Assembly: GCF_022458985.1 (NCBI RefSeq)
Contig: NC_061781.1
Location: 9,637,501 to 9,701,500 of the forward strand
DNA from: Mugil cephalus
Taxonomy: Eukaryota > Chordata > Actinopteri > Mugiliformes > Mugilidae
Direction of reading: 5' to 3'
DNA: 64,000 nt
Both the position numbers and the translations under genes were made by a program. This document shows, piece by piece, positions 1 to 10,946 of the stretch. The notes under the pieces were generated by a model that saw nothing but the letters and a program-made list of their open reading frames with translations, made no database searches and was not told the origin of the DNA. How positions within the stretch are numbered: position 1 is the first letter of the stretch; the number at the start of each line of letters is the position of its first letter.

Positions 1-269
1 TTTTATTGATGAACATTTTATACTTGCCATATTTACTTGTCAGGTACAGACATGAGGTTGCAGGTCAGTGTAAAGGCAAAACAGACTAACACACGTGCCT
101 TTCTCTGCTGGAAATCCACAATTATCGAATTACACTCTTGATTGAAACCTGCACCCATATGTGAGAAGCACAATTCACTGTTAAAAAAAAAAGTGTTTCT
201 TGATGTAAACAACCACACCAACACACCCGTCCCATATTTGATCAGAACCTTGCAATATTTCAGTACATT

Positions 270-1217
270 TCAAAATGTGCTTTTTAGTTTGAGTCTTTGA
301 AAAGCCAGTTTACACAAATATATCATACGGTGTCTAATCTTTGTCAAGACCAGTCCATAAATGACAGGGTTCAGTATCGGTGGAAAAACCAGAAACTGTA
401 CAGCCATGAAGTTCTTTAAGTTCTGTGACATAGATGCTGATCCGTACCTCGAGTACATGACATCAAAAAGCAGAGCAGTAGTGACATTAAGCAGACAAAA
501 CAGATGTGGCAGACACGTCTGTGTAAACTTCTTCCTGCCTTCCTTGGATTTCAGAGCTGATTTAACCAGCAGCACATATGAGCAGGCTATGCAGACAGCA
601 TGACAGAAATAAAAAGCGATGACGATTAGTCCGACTACATCGTTTGCTTTTGTTGAACCGCAAGCAAGTTTAACAACTGACCAGTTCTCACAGTAGAGTT
701 TCTGGATGATAGAGCCACATAATGTCAGCTTTGATGTTAGGCTTATTACAAGAGACTCACAGCACAGAGGAACAAGCCAAGATAAACTGAGTAACACAGC
801 AGACCTTCGCACAGACATCATAGAGTGGTACTCCAAAGGACGACATATAGCCACATATCTATCATAGGACATTAGGACCAGCATGGAGTAGTCTACTTTT
901 ACGTTGGAATATATTATAAAGATCTGCAAAAGGCATCCAACATATGATATTACCTGAACATCACAAAGCAGATCATAGACAAATTTGGGGTAAAAGCCAA
1001 CAGCTCCATAAAGTCCATTGAAGCACAAAGAACACAAAAACATGTACATAGGTTCATGTAGGTTATGATCCATCAGTATAGTCAAGATAAGACAAACATT
1101 TACCACCACAATCAGAAAGTAACATAGCAAAGAGAGGCAAAAAAATGTTCCCCTGTAGTTGACTGTCGCACTAAAGCCAGACAGGGAAAAGAGAACTATT
1201 GTAGATGCGTTATTCAT
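270..1217 (-). CDS. Odorant receptor, intact, single exon
   Basis: Seven-transmembrane G-protein-coupled receptor of the fish odorant receptor superfamily, expected in the ciliary membrane of olfactory neurons and coupled to a Golf-type G protein. The frame encodes 315 residues from the ATG at 1217. An upstream GTG in the same frame at 1256 is not a credible start; the ATG at 1217 puts an N-glycosylation site (NNAS) at residues 2-5, as usual for the family. Visible marks: LHEPMY after TM1 (about residues 53-58), a conserved extracellular Cys near 95, SYDRYVAICRPLEY at the end of TM3 (DRY at 119-121), and PILNPVIYG in TM7. It is clearly divergent from the three receptors on the plus strand further right, so it is an older cluster member. 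The subfamily cannot be assigned without a tree. The ligand is unknown. Confidence 0.93.
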   Translation of the reverse strand: MNNASTIVLFSLSGFSATVNYRGTFFCLSLLCYFLIVVVNVCLILTILMDHNLHEPMYMFLCSLCFNGLYGAVGFYPKFVYDLLCDVQVISYVGCLLQIFIIYSNVKVDYSMLVLMSYDRYVAICRPLEYHSMMSVRRSAVLLSLSWLVPLCCESLVISLTSKLTLCGSIIQKLYCENWSVVKLACGSTKANDVVGLIVIAFYFCHAVCIACSYVLLVKSALKSKEGRKKFTQTCLPHLFCLLNVTTALLFDVMYSRYGSASMSQNLKNFMAVQFLVFPPILNPVIYGLVLTKIRHRMIYLCKLAFQRLKLKSTF

Positions 1218-3290
1218 TTGGCTATCTGATCGTCCAAACACAAAAACTTCATTCACTCAGATGCTCCTGGCATTCTGTGTGCAGACTTGTTTTATAGAGT
1301 TAAGACTTGGAGGGTGGATGTTAAGGAGACTCCCTTTTTTATGAGGCAGGTGGGCTGACGTTTCAAAACTTGAAAAAAAGAAAAAAAGAAGAAGACCTAA
1401 TTTTCACAATTATCAGTGTGGCAAAAACAACAAATCTAAGTGATCATAATCTTAAATTGGCTTGGATTAAGGGTTATGAGATTTCAGTCATTTCAGTGTT
1501 CTATTATTGCCAATGCAAACATAAAAAGTCCTTAACTTAAAGCTCTTGAGAGACCTCCTACCAAGCTAAACTTGCACAAAAGGTCAAAGAAGGTTTAAGG
1601 GTTTGTTTATTTATGATTATCTGCCAGCGTTGTGGTACTAGATAAGCTTAAGGCCTGGTGAAACCACCTGTCAAACCAGTGTGTGTACAGCCAACTAGGG
1701 TTTAGGATCACCATGCAAAACTGGTCTCTAGCGCCCCCTAAAAAATCTGTTCACCTTCTTGTGAATGCTATACTTTTGTATAGGCTCGATGGAGTTTCTG
1801 CAAAACTGGTACAAACCTCCTGGATTTAAGGATTAAGTGTTGAGAATTTCTTGGTCAAGGGCCACAATCAGTTTGACCCTGGTGAGCTGAATGTGTGCTT
1901 AGTAGTAGATCCAAGATTTTACCTTTGTCCTGTGTTCTGTCTTTTTTTCGGTACCTCAAACAAATAAATATTAAGAAACCTCCAAACCATTCGTTTTAAA
2001 AGGCCAAAATATTTCTCAGTGGGTATGACATAAAGAGGTGAGGACAACAAAGGTCAAAGGTCACTTATGTTTAAGTCTTCACACCATTACTGTTAATTTA
2101 ACATTTGAAATGGTCACCTGCCACGATAGCTGTCAATGATAACGGATATTTCATGATGCCACTTTAAAGGTGCTTTTATAAGCCTTGTGTCATCCTACAT
2201 TGAACGGTTGCCCATTCTATAAGATTGTCACAACATTGGTATTCTAGTATCATAGATTTCTCCATAATGGGCTCTTTGGTCCTCTCAGTGCAAAGTCTCA
2301 CATTTGCGCATTAAAGTTCACAGAAACTGAACTTGACCCACAAACTAAATTTGCCTCCACTTAATCAAATAATGATGAATTATAACAGGCTCATCCATCC
2401 ATCTACTATCTATACCCATTTATCTTCTTGAGGGAGGGGTAGATAGTTAATTGATTTTGTATCTGTCACATTTACAGTTACTGTTTATTTAGGAAAAGAG
2501 GCATCCAAATAAACTTTTGTTTGTCTTGAGTTTTATCTAAATGTGAGTATAAAGGTACAAACCAGATATCAGTGGTCCACAGAGAACATGTTCATGTAGC
2601 GAATGTGTTATTGTCAGCCAGTGTCAAACGTCAGTGGCCTTATCTGAGTGCAGAGGGAATTTACACAGTCACACCTGCATAGAGACTGATGGTCCCTGAG
2701 AATAACATCTACCATAAATTAATGTCCTGGGGATACAGTGATACTGGACTAATGACCCTGAGGCCTAATCATCATGTTTACCTGTGTTTCTGCAACATTG
2801 CATCACAATAGGTGGATGCTGCATCAACTTATCTTTTCATGGGTTGTTATAATTAACATAATAATGACATGTGTATGCACTGGATGTATGTGATGTCTCA
2901 TGGGGATAGAGTTCAGGCCACTGTTTAGCCACGCTCATTAAAGTGTTTGTTTTTTCACATAATTAAAAGTTTGCCTTACACTATTTACTTTTATTCATGA
3001 TTTATGTTGTATTATTTATACTAGAAAAAAGTATCAGAAAAGTATTTTTGACTAACTCAATCTAAGATCTGTGTGTAAGAGTAAACAAACAGGGTTTGAC
3101 GAGAGTAAATCGGATTGCATTGTGGCACTTTTATTTGTATACAGCCGCCTCACATTCAGCTTGTTGTGATGCTGCAACACGAAGTAAAAAATAAATCAAC
3201 ACAGTGAGCAAAAATACAGGGACACCACAGGACCCACGTTGACCTGCCTATATTAGAGGATGAGTGCATAGGATTTTGAGCCAGGAGACT
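1218..3290. other. Intergenic, no gene seen
   Basis: AT-rich spacer upstream of the minus-strand odorant receptor. No frame with recognisable protein similarity, no RNA gene and no well-formed transposon end was seen on either strand. It presumably includes the receptor's promoter and any 5' non-coding exon, but I cannot place them. Confidence 0.6.

Positions 3291-3292
<2 letters not shown>

Positions 3293-3352
<60 letters not shown>
3293..3352. repeat. (TGAT)n microsatellite
   Basis: About fifteen uninterrupted copies of a TGAT/ATTG tetranucleotide. Open frames running through it with repeated Ile-Asn-Gln-Ser residues are artefacts of the repeat. Confidence 0.95.
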
Positions 3353-3353
<1 letters not shown>

Positions 3354-3489
3354 ATATAAAAATAGATATATAAAATAAAACAGGTAAATTGAAATAAGTG
3401 AATACAAAAAATAATGTCCAGAGTGATGATGAGGAATTTAACAGGCGGATGACTTGAAGCAGGAAGGATTTCCTGTAGTGGTCTTTGAG

Positions 3490-3620
3490 ACTTTGAGAGT
3501 TGTCTGTGGCCCGTTTCACACAGTGTGAAAGGGACGACCCGGCAATCGACCCGGGATGTTATTGGCTCGGCTTCAGTGTGAACAGGCATCCTGTATCGAC
3601 CTGCTAATTTACACCATGAC
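3490..3620. repeat. Fragment of a dispersed repeat with TTTCACAC ends
   Basis: Contains paired motifs of the type CCCGTTTCACACAGTGTGAA and GACCCGGCAATCGACCCGGG. Sequence of the same style occurs again near 32490-33255, which marks it as a dispersed non-autonomous DNA element. The family name is not certain. Confidence 0.5.
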
Positions 3621-3629
3621 GTTGATGTA

Positions 3630-4200
3630 CCCCAGTGTGTGGTGATTGGTCCCCCAGTGCAGTCACTTGTTAATGGTCACTCCCAGGTATTTATACTACT
3701 CCATCACCTCCACATCCCTACCAAGGATGCTGAGGGGCAGAGGAGCTGTTCCCCTCTTGGTGTTGGCCATGTTAAGCCAGGTGATTCCTTCCAGCCCAGC
3801 TTTTATATGGACCACCCGCTCTGCCTAATGAGCCACAGCCGCCCCCACATCTGTCCACTCGTCCTTTATACTCCTCCTCGTCGCGTCCACCATCTATACA
3901 CCCTACAACTGCAGAGTCATCAGAAAATTTCTGATTATGACATGACTCTGAGTTGCGCTGAAAGTCAGTGGTGTATAAGGTGAACAGGGACGAAGCAAGC
4001 AGAGTCTCCTGTGGGGCTCCCACACCACTCACCACCACATCAGACAAGACACAGCCCAAACACATGAACTGTGGCCTGTCTGTCAGGTAGTCAGTGATCC
4101 AAGAGACAGTGGACGTACCAATACCAATCGGCTGCAGCTTCTCACCCGGGGATTGTCCGGGGCGAGAAGTGTAGTGAGCTGTCACTTGGATCACTTGCTA
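3630..4200 (-). mobile_element. Decayed non-LTR retrotransposon fragment (reverse transcriptase)
   Basis: On the minus strand a frame from about 4194 to 3772 reads WITDYLTDRPQF, GAPQETLLASSLFTLYTTDF and FSDDSAVVGCI. These correspond to the template/primer region, the GxPQGxxxSP block and the degenerate F-x-DD catalytic block of jockey/CR1/L2-like fish LINE reverse transcriptases. Similarity continues towards 3630 in other frames (LSILGRDVEV-like), so at least one frameshift is present and the copy is dead. The clade (Rex1, L2 or similar) was not resolved. Confidence 0.8.
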
Positions 4201-4599
4201 TGTGGGAGCATTGGAAGCAGTGGGGAGGTGTAAAGCATAGATCCCAGGGTGAAGAAGGAAAATACGGAGCCTGTGTGGACGCCTAGCGAGCTGGGTTGTA
4301 ATAAAGGTGTACTGTGGTATCAAGCACCAAAACGACGGCAGTGAGTCCGTTAAGTTAAGTTGTAAGGGATGTAAGGGATGTTCCTACAATTGCTCATTCT
4401 GATGGAGATCTGGGGACTTGGAGTTCAAATGTGTTCCTCAAACCTCTCTTGAACGATCATCTGGTCATTAACAGACCATAATCATTCAAGTTTCTGATGT
4501 CCCTATTTAAACTCCCCAACAATTCACAGACATTCTTGAGCATTTTTGTCAGGAGGAGCATCTGTAACAATTTAGTTAAGTAGTACATGTCAAAGGAAT

Positions 4600-5070
4600 C
4601 TTCACATGAATGGAAGGACCCAAAGTTTCACTTTCAGTGGTGGACAAGTCACCATTGCTACTCCACATGCTGCCATATGCATCACTTGTCCTGAGGACAT
4701 GTCCTGGTCACCACACAGTGACACTTGTCAGGAGAGCTCGCCAGAGGACTTATTTCCTGAGAAGACTGAGGAAGTTGCAGCTGACGGGCTGCATCACTGC
4801 ATCGGTATGGGAACTGTTCCAGTCAAAGCCGGAAAACACTACGGATGGAAACTTCACAGTATATTCCTGGAAACAGTCTCCATCCATTTAGGACATTTCC
4901 AGAAACAGTACCTGTGGAAGACACACAGCATAATCAGGAAATACACCCATGCTGCACGCATACTGCCCTTCATGGAACCTGGCCGCAAGCACAAAAAGAC
5001 TGGAAGAAGGACAGTTTCTACCATGAGGCCATTAGACTCCTCAACTCATTCAACTCAATAAACAAACCTC
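4600..5070 (+). mobile_element. LINE 3' coding end, decayed
   Basis: Plus-strand frames show RARQRTYFLRRLRKLQL and, after shifts, KDSFYHEAIRLLNS. These are the hallmarks of the C-terminal end of L2/Rex1-like LINE reverse transcriptase proteins in fish. The frame changes several times, so it is non-functional. A homologous remnant lies near 16780-17300 in block 3. Confidence 0.72.
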
Positions 5071-5214
5071 TGAACATACACCCTGTCTGCCGGTACACTA
5101 TGATGTGCAGCATGGTTTTATTACATTATTTACATCTCTCTGTACACATTTTTCTTTTTTCATAAGTGTTGTATTGAAATGTCTCTGTATTATATGTGTG
5201 CCTTTTAAGTCTTT

Positions 5215-5775
5215 TAAGTCTTGAAGGAGCTGGTCATTGACTTCAGGAGGAAGAGGGCACAAGTGGAGCTCATCACCATCCAGGGCCTGGAGGTGGAAGT
5301 AGTGGACCACAGCGATGCTGTGTACAAGAAGGGCCTGTGTAGATTCTACTTTTTCAGGAAGCTCAGGTCTTTCAGTTTGTGCAGCAAGTTGCCAGAGTCT
5401 TTTTTTACCAGGGGGTGAGTAGCACCAGCACAAAAGTCATCAGTAGAATCAACAAATTGATCTGAAAGGCTGGACATGTGATTGGTAGGGAGTTGGAGAT
5501 GTTTGTCTCAGTGAGGGACAGGAGGACACTGGATAAACTGCTCTCCATCATGGACAATCCATCCCATCCACTACAACACTAGAGCTCATTCTCCAGCAGA
5601 TTGATTCAGCTCTGCTCCCACAGTGAACGCTACAGAACTTCTTTTATTCATTATTCTATCGAGCTGTGTAACAGCTCACCTTTTTGTACAACTAAACTAC
5701 TATGACCAAGCAATTTCCCTTGTGGATCACTGAAGTCAGTCTAAGTATCTGCAAATTTTGTTATGTTCTCATATT
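5215..5775 (+). mobile_element. Second LINE 3' fragment, decayed
   Basis: Plus-strand translation reads KELVIDFRRKRAQVE, DAVYKKGLCRFYFFRKLRSF, SRINKLI and, further on, MDNPSHPLQ and RTSFIHYSIELCNS. This is the ordered C-terminal segment of a jockey/L2-like LINE protein. In-frame stops near 5463 and 5580 show decay. It differs from the neighbouring fragment at 4600-5070, so two insertions or two LINE families are present. Confidence 0.8.
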
Positions 5776-5778
5776 AAT

Positions 5779-5836
5779 AATAAAGACTCTTGAATCTTCT
5801 TGATTCAAGAGTCAGGAAGATTCAAGAATCTTTATT
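5779..5836. repeat. Inverted repeat built from two LINE tails
   Basis: Arm 1 at 5779-5798 (AATAAAGACTCTTGAATCTT) and arm 2 at 5817-5836 are reverse complements with one mismatch, separated by 18 bases. The motif AATAAAGACTCTTGA also occurs alone near 12711, where it looks like a LINE 3' tail. Confidence 0.85.
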
Positions 5837-6341
5837 AAAGTTTATGCTGTAAATTCAATAATTCTGTGAATTCTGTAATTTTTGTGTTTAAATTTTAGTA
5901 TTATACTGTTGTTTTGTGCTTGCTCTCTCGCCCACAATGGTTCATTGCACTGTTAGTCTTGCACATGACCAATAAACCTGAATCTGACTCTGAATCTGGA
6001 ACAATTTGTCTCTCTGGCTCAGCCCAACCCATCTAGAGTGGATCACCTCCAAACTCCAGCTCTATAAATGTTAGCTGGGTCTTGGGTTGTGTTCATTTGG
6101 GAGGGCAGCAGCTACTTTCTACATATGCTGTATACTGTAACACTCGGGAAATCATTTGGACAATATTTTAGCTGATGTCCACACACGGTATGCATGTTGT
6201 TCTTTGATTACTGTTATCTACGTGGATTTTGTCACAGATGACTAAAAACAAATAAGTCTACTGTTGCCACTATTATTGATTCATAATAATACATAACTCT
6301 TTTGCTGTGTTCATTTATTTCTAATACTCGGTGTGTGAGAC

Positions 6342-7268
6342 ATGGACAACTCAAGTGAGGTTGTTTCTTTTGTGCTGGCTGCCTATGGTGACATTGGACC
6401 ATTAAAGTACCTGTATTTTAGCTTAATGCTGTCCTGGTACCTCTCCATATGTGTGGCCAACACAGTCCTCATTGTGGTCATATATGTGGACAGGAGGCTG
6501 CATGAGCCCATGTATATATTACTTTGTAATTAGTTTCTGAATGAGATCAGTGGCAGCACATCTTTGTATCCTCTCATGCTCTCCCAGATGTTTTCAGACA
6601 ACCATGAGGTGTCCCTGCCGTGGTGTTTCCTGCAGATGTCTTATCTCTACGTCTGTGCTTCTGTTGAGTTTTGCAGCTTAACAGCCATGGCCTATGACAG
6701 ATACATCGCTATCTGTTATCCTTTACAATACAATGTGATGATGAGCACAGAGAGGGTGTTCATCATGATCCTGCTCACATGGACATATTCATTTGCTAAC
6801 TTTATTGTCTCGTTTTCATTCATCTTCAGTTTGAAATTTTGCAGACATAAGTTGGACAAAGTGTTCTGTGACCACCGTTTACTGGTTAAACTTGCATGTT
6901 CGGTTTCAGTGCACAACAATATAGCTGACATTGTTTTTGGTTTTGGCACTATGGTGATCCCATTCTTTCTCATTTTAGTCTCTTACATGAAGATTTTGGC
7001 TGTTTGTCTGAACACATCTAAAGAAAACAGACAGAAAGCTGTCACTACATGTATGCCACAGATTGTCTCTCTTTCAAATGTGTTTGTTGGCTGCATTTTT
7101 CACTTTGCCGATTCCAGGATTGAAACTGCTCGTGTGCCGGATAAGGTCCGTGTAATTCTGTCTGTCTATCTTCTCATTTGTCAACCAATGATCACTCCCT
7201 TTATGTATGGGTTTAACTTACCGAAGATAAAGAATGCAAGTAAACGACTTCTGTTTGACTGGAAATAA
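6342..7268 (+). pseudogene. Odorant receptor, broken by one in-frame stop
   Basis: Full-length (308 codons plus stop) copy of the tandem receptor family. Codon 64 is TAG at 6531-6533, where both sister copies have TTG (Leu), so one base change truncates it inside TM2. The rest of the frame is intact from 6534 to the normal stop and keeps AYDRYIAICYPLQY (DRY at 119-121) and PMITPFMYG in TM7. There are no frameshifts and very few other differences, so the inactivation is recent. The stop could be polymorphic or a sequencing error. A restart at the ATG at 6564 would lack TM1 and most of TM2 and is unlikely to fold. Confidence 0.92.
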
Positions 7269-8278
7269 ATAACTTTTTCTGTAGCAGGAGATTGTCTGAC
7301 ATTGTTTTTGGTCTGTGGGAGAGAACCATTCTACGTTCAGGGTGTGAAGAAAAATAAACCTAGCGATGTCCATATCATATATTTACATTTAAATATGTGC
7401 AACAATTATTATAGTCAAACACATAACATAATGAATATGATAGTTGCAACATTAAAATTCAAATCCAAACCAGGCTCATTCCTCTGCTGCTGATCACAGT
7501 GAGTGGGGTTCTCTTGTTTTCTGACTGAAAGAAAGAAAAAAGATGGCCATTTCAGACAAACTGCTGTTCAACAACTTCCCTGAAAGTTCACGGGGTCCCT
7601 ACAGTATGTAGTATTTCTATGACAAACAATGCAACAACAAGTGTGTAGTGCATATTTCAACTTCTCTTAAAGTTTGTGGGGACATGTCACCACCATGATT
7701 TTTTATTTCTAGCTTTGGCCACTGGAGGTCAGTATCAGTCAGTGAGGTTTTGCATTACAATTTTTTCTCCCTTGAACTGATGAAACTTTGCAACTTATAA
7801 GATATCTGAGAATATTACAGGTGATCTGAATAAAGCTTCTGTGTATGGAGGTAAATGATATGAAAGATGTATTTTATTTTTGTCACTGATTATGCACAAA
7901 CTGTTTGTCACCCTGTGGTTTCATTGTTTGAAACATGTTTTCATTTAGCTGAACACTATGTATTGTGGTAACAAAGACTTTGTTTTGTTACCTTGTTGTA
8001 TCTGTACATTAATACTTTCTGTTGTATATTGTTTATGGTGAATTTGATCCCCAGGAGTCCTCATTGTGGTGAGGACTATTCTTCCTGGGGTCCATAGGAC
8101 ATACATACATGCATACATACATTTACACAATTATACACACACACACACACACACGCACACACTGTTTAATAATGATTACACATAAACATTAACACATATT
8201 TTGATATACATACAGTATATTGTCACACTCTTACTAATTAAAATACATTCTGATTAATTTTATTACTCAAAATATCTA
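7269..8278. other. Receptor 3' flank and spacer
   Basis: Bases 7269-7700 are homologous to the sequence after the second receptor (near 14134-14710), including AATAACTTTTTCT just after the stop and a CCAAACCAGGCTCATT motif. From 7700 to 8278 there is AT-rich spacer with a short (AC)n run near 8136-8161. No gene seen. Confidence 0.7.
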
Positions 8279-9215
8279 CAGTGGTGGATAAAAGTTTTCG
8301 GACCAATTTTACACAATTTCAAATACTGTCTATATTTGAGGGAAAATATTTTTTGCATTTCCAAAGGTGTGGGTGCACCACAGATTTTCAATGGGGCTCA
8401 TGTCCAGGGATTGAACTGGCCACTCTAAGGCCTGGATACTGTGCTCCTGCAGCCAAGTTCTACTGGTCCTGGATGTGTGGCAAGGAGCATTATCTTGTTG
8501 AAACATTCAGTCTGGACCTGGACAGAAGAGTGCACATGTAGAAGGGAGCATGGGTTTGACAGAGTTCAATGTGCCATCATAGACAAGTGAGATGACCAGC
8601 ACCAGCAGCACTCATGCATCCCCAAACCATGATTCTGCCTCCACCAGTTTTGACAGTAGGTACATGCTGGAGATAATGTTTCGCCTGGCCTTCTGCATTC
8701 GCTCACATTAGCAGCAGGAAGATAAAGCTGGAAACTGGACTCATTTGACTGGACTCACAGAATCTTCTTCCAATTCCTGACTGTCCAGTTCCTGTGTTGT
8801 TGAGTCCAGCAATGCCGGGCTAACCTCTATTTCTCATTGATCAAGAGCTTCTTGACAGCCTTGTAGGACCTTAAGCCACCATCTAAAAGTCGACCACATA
8901 CACTACAGGTGGAACACTGGACACCAGTTTGGTTTGACCACTGTTGTTGGAGCTCCTGTGATGTCATTTGGTGGTTTTCCCTGCACATGTGGATCAGGAT
9001 GCGGTCATTTCAGGCTGAAGAAACCCTCAGACGTCCAGATCTTGGTTTGTCTTCCAAGCTGTTGGTTCGTCTGTATTTCTGCAAAGTGTATCCAACTGCT
9101 GAAGGACTGCATCTGTATTCCTAACTCTCTGGTGACAGCTGTATCCTTCCTGAGAATCTATATCTTCAGGAATGTTTCCTGCATTAGGTTTGTTTTAGCC
9201 ATTTTTGTCTCTGAA
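8279..9215 (-). mobile_element. Tc1-like DNA transposon remnant
   Basis: Read on the minus strand, blocks of a Tc1/mariner transposase are visible: GGGRIMVWGCMSAAGAGH near 8590-8660 and WPVQSLDMSPIENLW near 8370-8420, the latter being the conserved block that carries the second catalytic Asp. The frame is broken in several places. The left end, CAGTGGTGGATAAAAGTTTT from 8279, looks like a terminal repeat. I do not find its inverted partner on the right, where a different element begins at 9221, so the right end is lost. Confidence 0.8.
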
Positions 9216-9220
9216 GAATG

Positions 9221-9803
9221 GGGCTGCACGATAAATCGTTAAAGAATTGCGATCTCAATTTACACATACGCGTGATATCATTTCGAAACACAATGATTCT
9301 TAAGCATTGCATTTCACTAGTGGCATCACGAACAAATGTTCCCATTTCTTCACGGATTTTTTCAAGCGCCCCTAAAGGCAGCACTGCCGCTGACTCCTCC
9401 ATCGACCTATGGTAAAGCTTCTTTACAACACGTGATTCCGTCAGTGGAGGAAGCCCGCCTGCAGTCGAGTGTGTGGATACGGGAGGGAAGCAGAGAGAAG
9501 TCAGCGGTAAAGAGAGTTAAATGGATGGCGAAGAAACCCCAGGTGGTAGTGGCGAGAGTCGCCCACAGACCTGAACCGAACTCATGCCCAAACACGTATG
9601 TTCCACATTTCAAGGAAATCTCAATGTTTGATACTTTACTTGAATGACCATTTGAATGTTTTGTTTTGTTTTGTTAAAGTTCATCAGTGCAATAAACATT
9701 TTGTAAAAAAAAAAAAAAAAAAAAATCGCGCTAAAGAATCGTGATCTCAATTCTAAGTAAAAAAAAAATCACGATTCACATTTTTTCCAGAATCGTGCAG
9801 CCC
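9221..9803. mobile_element. 583-bp non-autonomous element with 12-bp perfect inverted ends
   Basis: It starts GGGCTGCACGAT (9221-9232) and ends ATCGTGCAGCCC (9792-9803), exact reverse complements. Subterminal regions repeat the motif AATCGTGATCTCAATT in related forms near both ends (9242-9262 and 9735-9755). An A-rich run lies at 9700-9724. It codes for no transposase. Matching target-site duplications are not obvious. The superfamily is uncertain (hAT-like is plausible). Confidence 0.8.
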
Positions 9804-10104
9804 TTGTATGTACTGTATATATTTATTATTGTTTGAAATATTTATGTTATTATCAGATTGTTCACATAAAGAGAAATACAAACAGTTTTTTTCTTTATTG
9901 TAGTAACAAGTAGCGAAGTGAAGAGAAGTAAGCAGCAGCGCAGATGCCTTAAGGAAGTCGGGGAATCGATCCCTCGCCCTCTAGCTGTCAGGAGGTACTG
10001 ATGTCCATCGAGATGACGATACGAGTTTAGTCCCGACCTGTTCGTAGGCGTAGGCAAAAACATTAAAAGAAAAAAAAAATTACCAGTGATGATGATGTTC
10101 ATCT
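9804..10104. other. Spacer with no gene
   Basis: AT-rich sequence downstream of the unknown minus-strand gene. A GGGATCGATTCCCC stretch near 9961 on the minus strand recalls a tRNA B box, but no cloverleaf could be built. It may hold the 3' untranslated region of the gene ending at 10105. Confidence 0.5.
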
Positions 10105-10857
10105 TTAAAACACCGGCACTGTGGGGCCGACTGTAGGGTTGTTGAAAGTTCTCCCTATTGCTGTGAACAACTCTGCGATGTTGCCACGTTCTTCTGATCG
10201 TCTCCTCAACTGCTTTTTAAAAGACAACGCGATGATGTCTTCCATTTGTGGACCTCGATAGATCATAGGAGTCCACAAAGCTGATTTGGGGCAGTGGAAT
10301 CTTTTGCAGATGTCTTTCAAAATGGCCTTGTCCACGTCCTTCAGCTTGTACAGGTTAATGTTGAAACCTTGGCTCTCGACTTCACACCAGAGTTTGTTGA
10401 ACAGCCGCTGGTGCATGGTCTCTAGGGTATCTGCAGTGCAGGTCCTCTTGGACTTTTTAAGGGACCAGGAAATCACGTTCTCTGCAATGCTGCTCACAAA
10501 TATTTCTTCCAGTGTTGTGTCTAGAGGCACAAAGATGTTCACAGAGGTGACCTCTGTAATGTTGGGCGTCTGTGTTGGTGCAGGAGGTGATGCTTTGCGA
10601 GGTGGCTTTTTGAAGAAGCTCTTAATCCTGCTTGTCAGAGACACTGGTGCAGATTTCTCTTCCAAAGTGTCTGAGACATCACCTTTGATAGACTCTTCTT
10701 GGTCTTCTTCAGTGTGTCTTGTGTCTTGGTCCAGGCTGAGTTCCAGCTGGAGCAGTTGATGTTTGCACATCACTTTCTTCTTGACGGTGCACTCTTGTAG
10801 TATTTTAATGATGCAAGCAACCATTTCATCCAATGTTAGGATACCAGTGGTTAACGT
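10105..10857 (-). CDS. Unrecognised protein, C-terminal exon
   Basis: Open frame of 250 codons plus a stop. It begins after a plausible acceptor (CCAGCTAG, ending at 10858) and reads TLTTGILTLDEMVACIIKI onward. The first half is Glu/Gln-rich and acidic, followed by a basic Pro-rich stretch (SRIKSFFKKPPRKASPPAPT). The last ~120 residues look like a folded helical domain: ETMHQRLFNKLWCEVE, KLKDVDKAILKDICKRFHC, and a basic tail ending NNPTVGPTVPVF. It has no signal peptide or membrane segment, so it is probably cytosolic or nuclear. From memory, the LFxxLWxEV...KAIxKDxCK pattern resembles a poorly described, expanded set of teleost proteins; I could not verify this. The length and composition over 250 codons argue against chance. 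The function is unknown. Confidence 0.6.
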   Translation of the reverse strand, partial: TLTTGILTLDEMVACIIKILQECTVKKKVMCKHQLLQLELSLDQDTRHTEEDQEESIKGDVSDTLEEKSAPVSLTSRIKSFFKKPPRKASPPAPTQTPNITEVTSVNIFVPLDTTLEEIFVSSIAENVISWSLKKSKRTCTADTLETMHQRLFNKLWCEVESQGFNINLYKLKDVDKAILKDICKRFHCPKSALWTPMIYRGPQMEDIIALSFKKQLRRRSEERGNIAELFTAIGRTFNNPTVGPTVPVF

Positions 10858-10946
10858 CTAGCTGGAGTTGCAGGGTAAATGCTAAGGTGCATGGAGTTGA
10901 CACACATGACACACATTGCTCCTATTTCTCTGAACATGATGCTCCT

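Larger units (their letters stand above)
4310..7700 (+). repeat. Tandem duplication block, copy 1
   Basis: First of three homologous blocks. Shared landmarks are TGGTATCAAGCACCAAAA near 4317, TTGCTCATTCTGATGG near 4391, CATTAACAGACC near 4465, a LINE 3' remnant, the receptor's 5' flank from about 5995 (GGCTCAGCCCAACCCATCTA), the receptor itself, and a 3' flank running to about 7700. Copies 2 and 3 begin near 12240 and 16370. The left part is more diverged than the receptor and its immediate 5' flank. Confidence 0.85.

Noticed and set aside
3156-3589. Frames with repeated Ile-Asn-Gln-Ser
   Set aside because: Generated by the TGAT microsatellite.
9950-9990. tRNA or tRNA-derived SINE B box on the minus strand (GGGATCGATTCC)
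   Set aside because: No A box at the right distance and no cloverleaf; a single short match is not enough.
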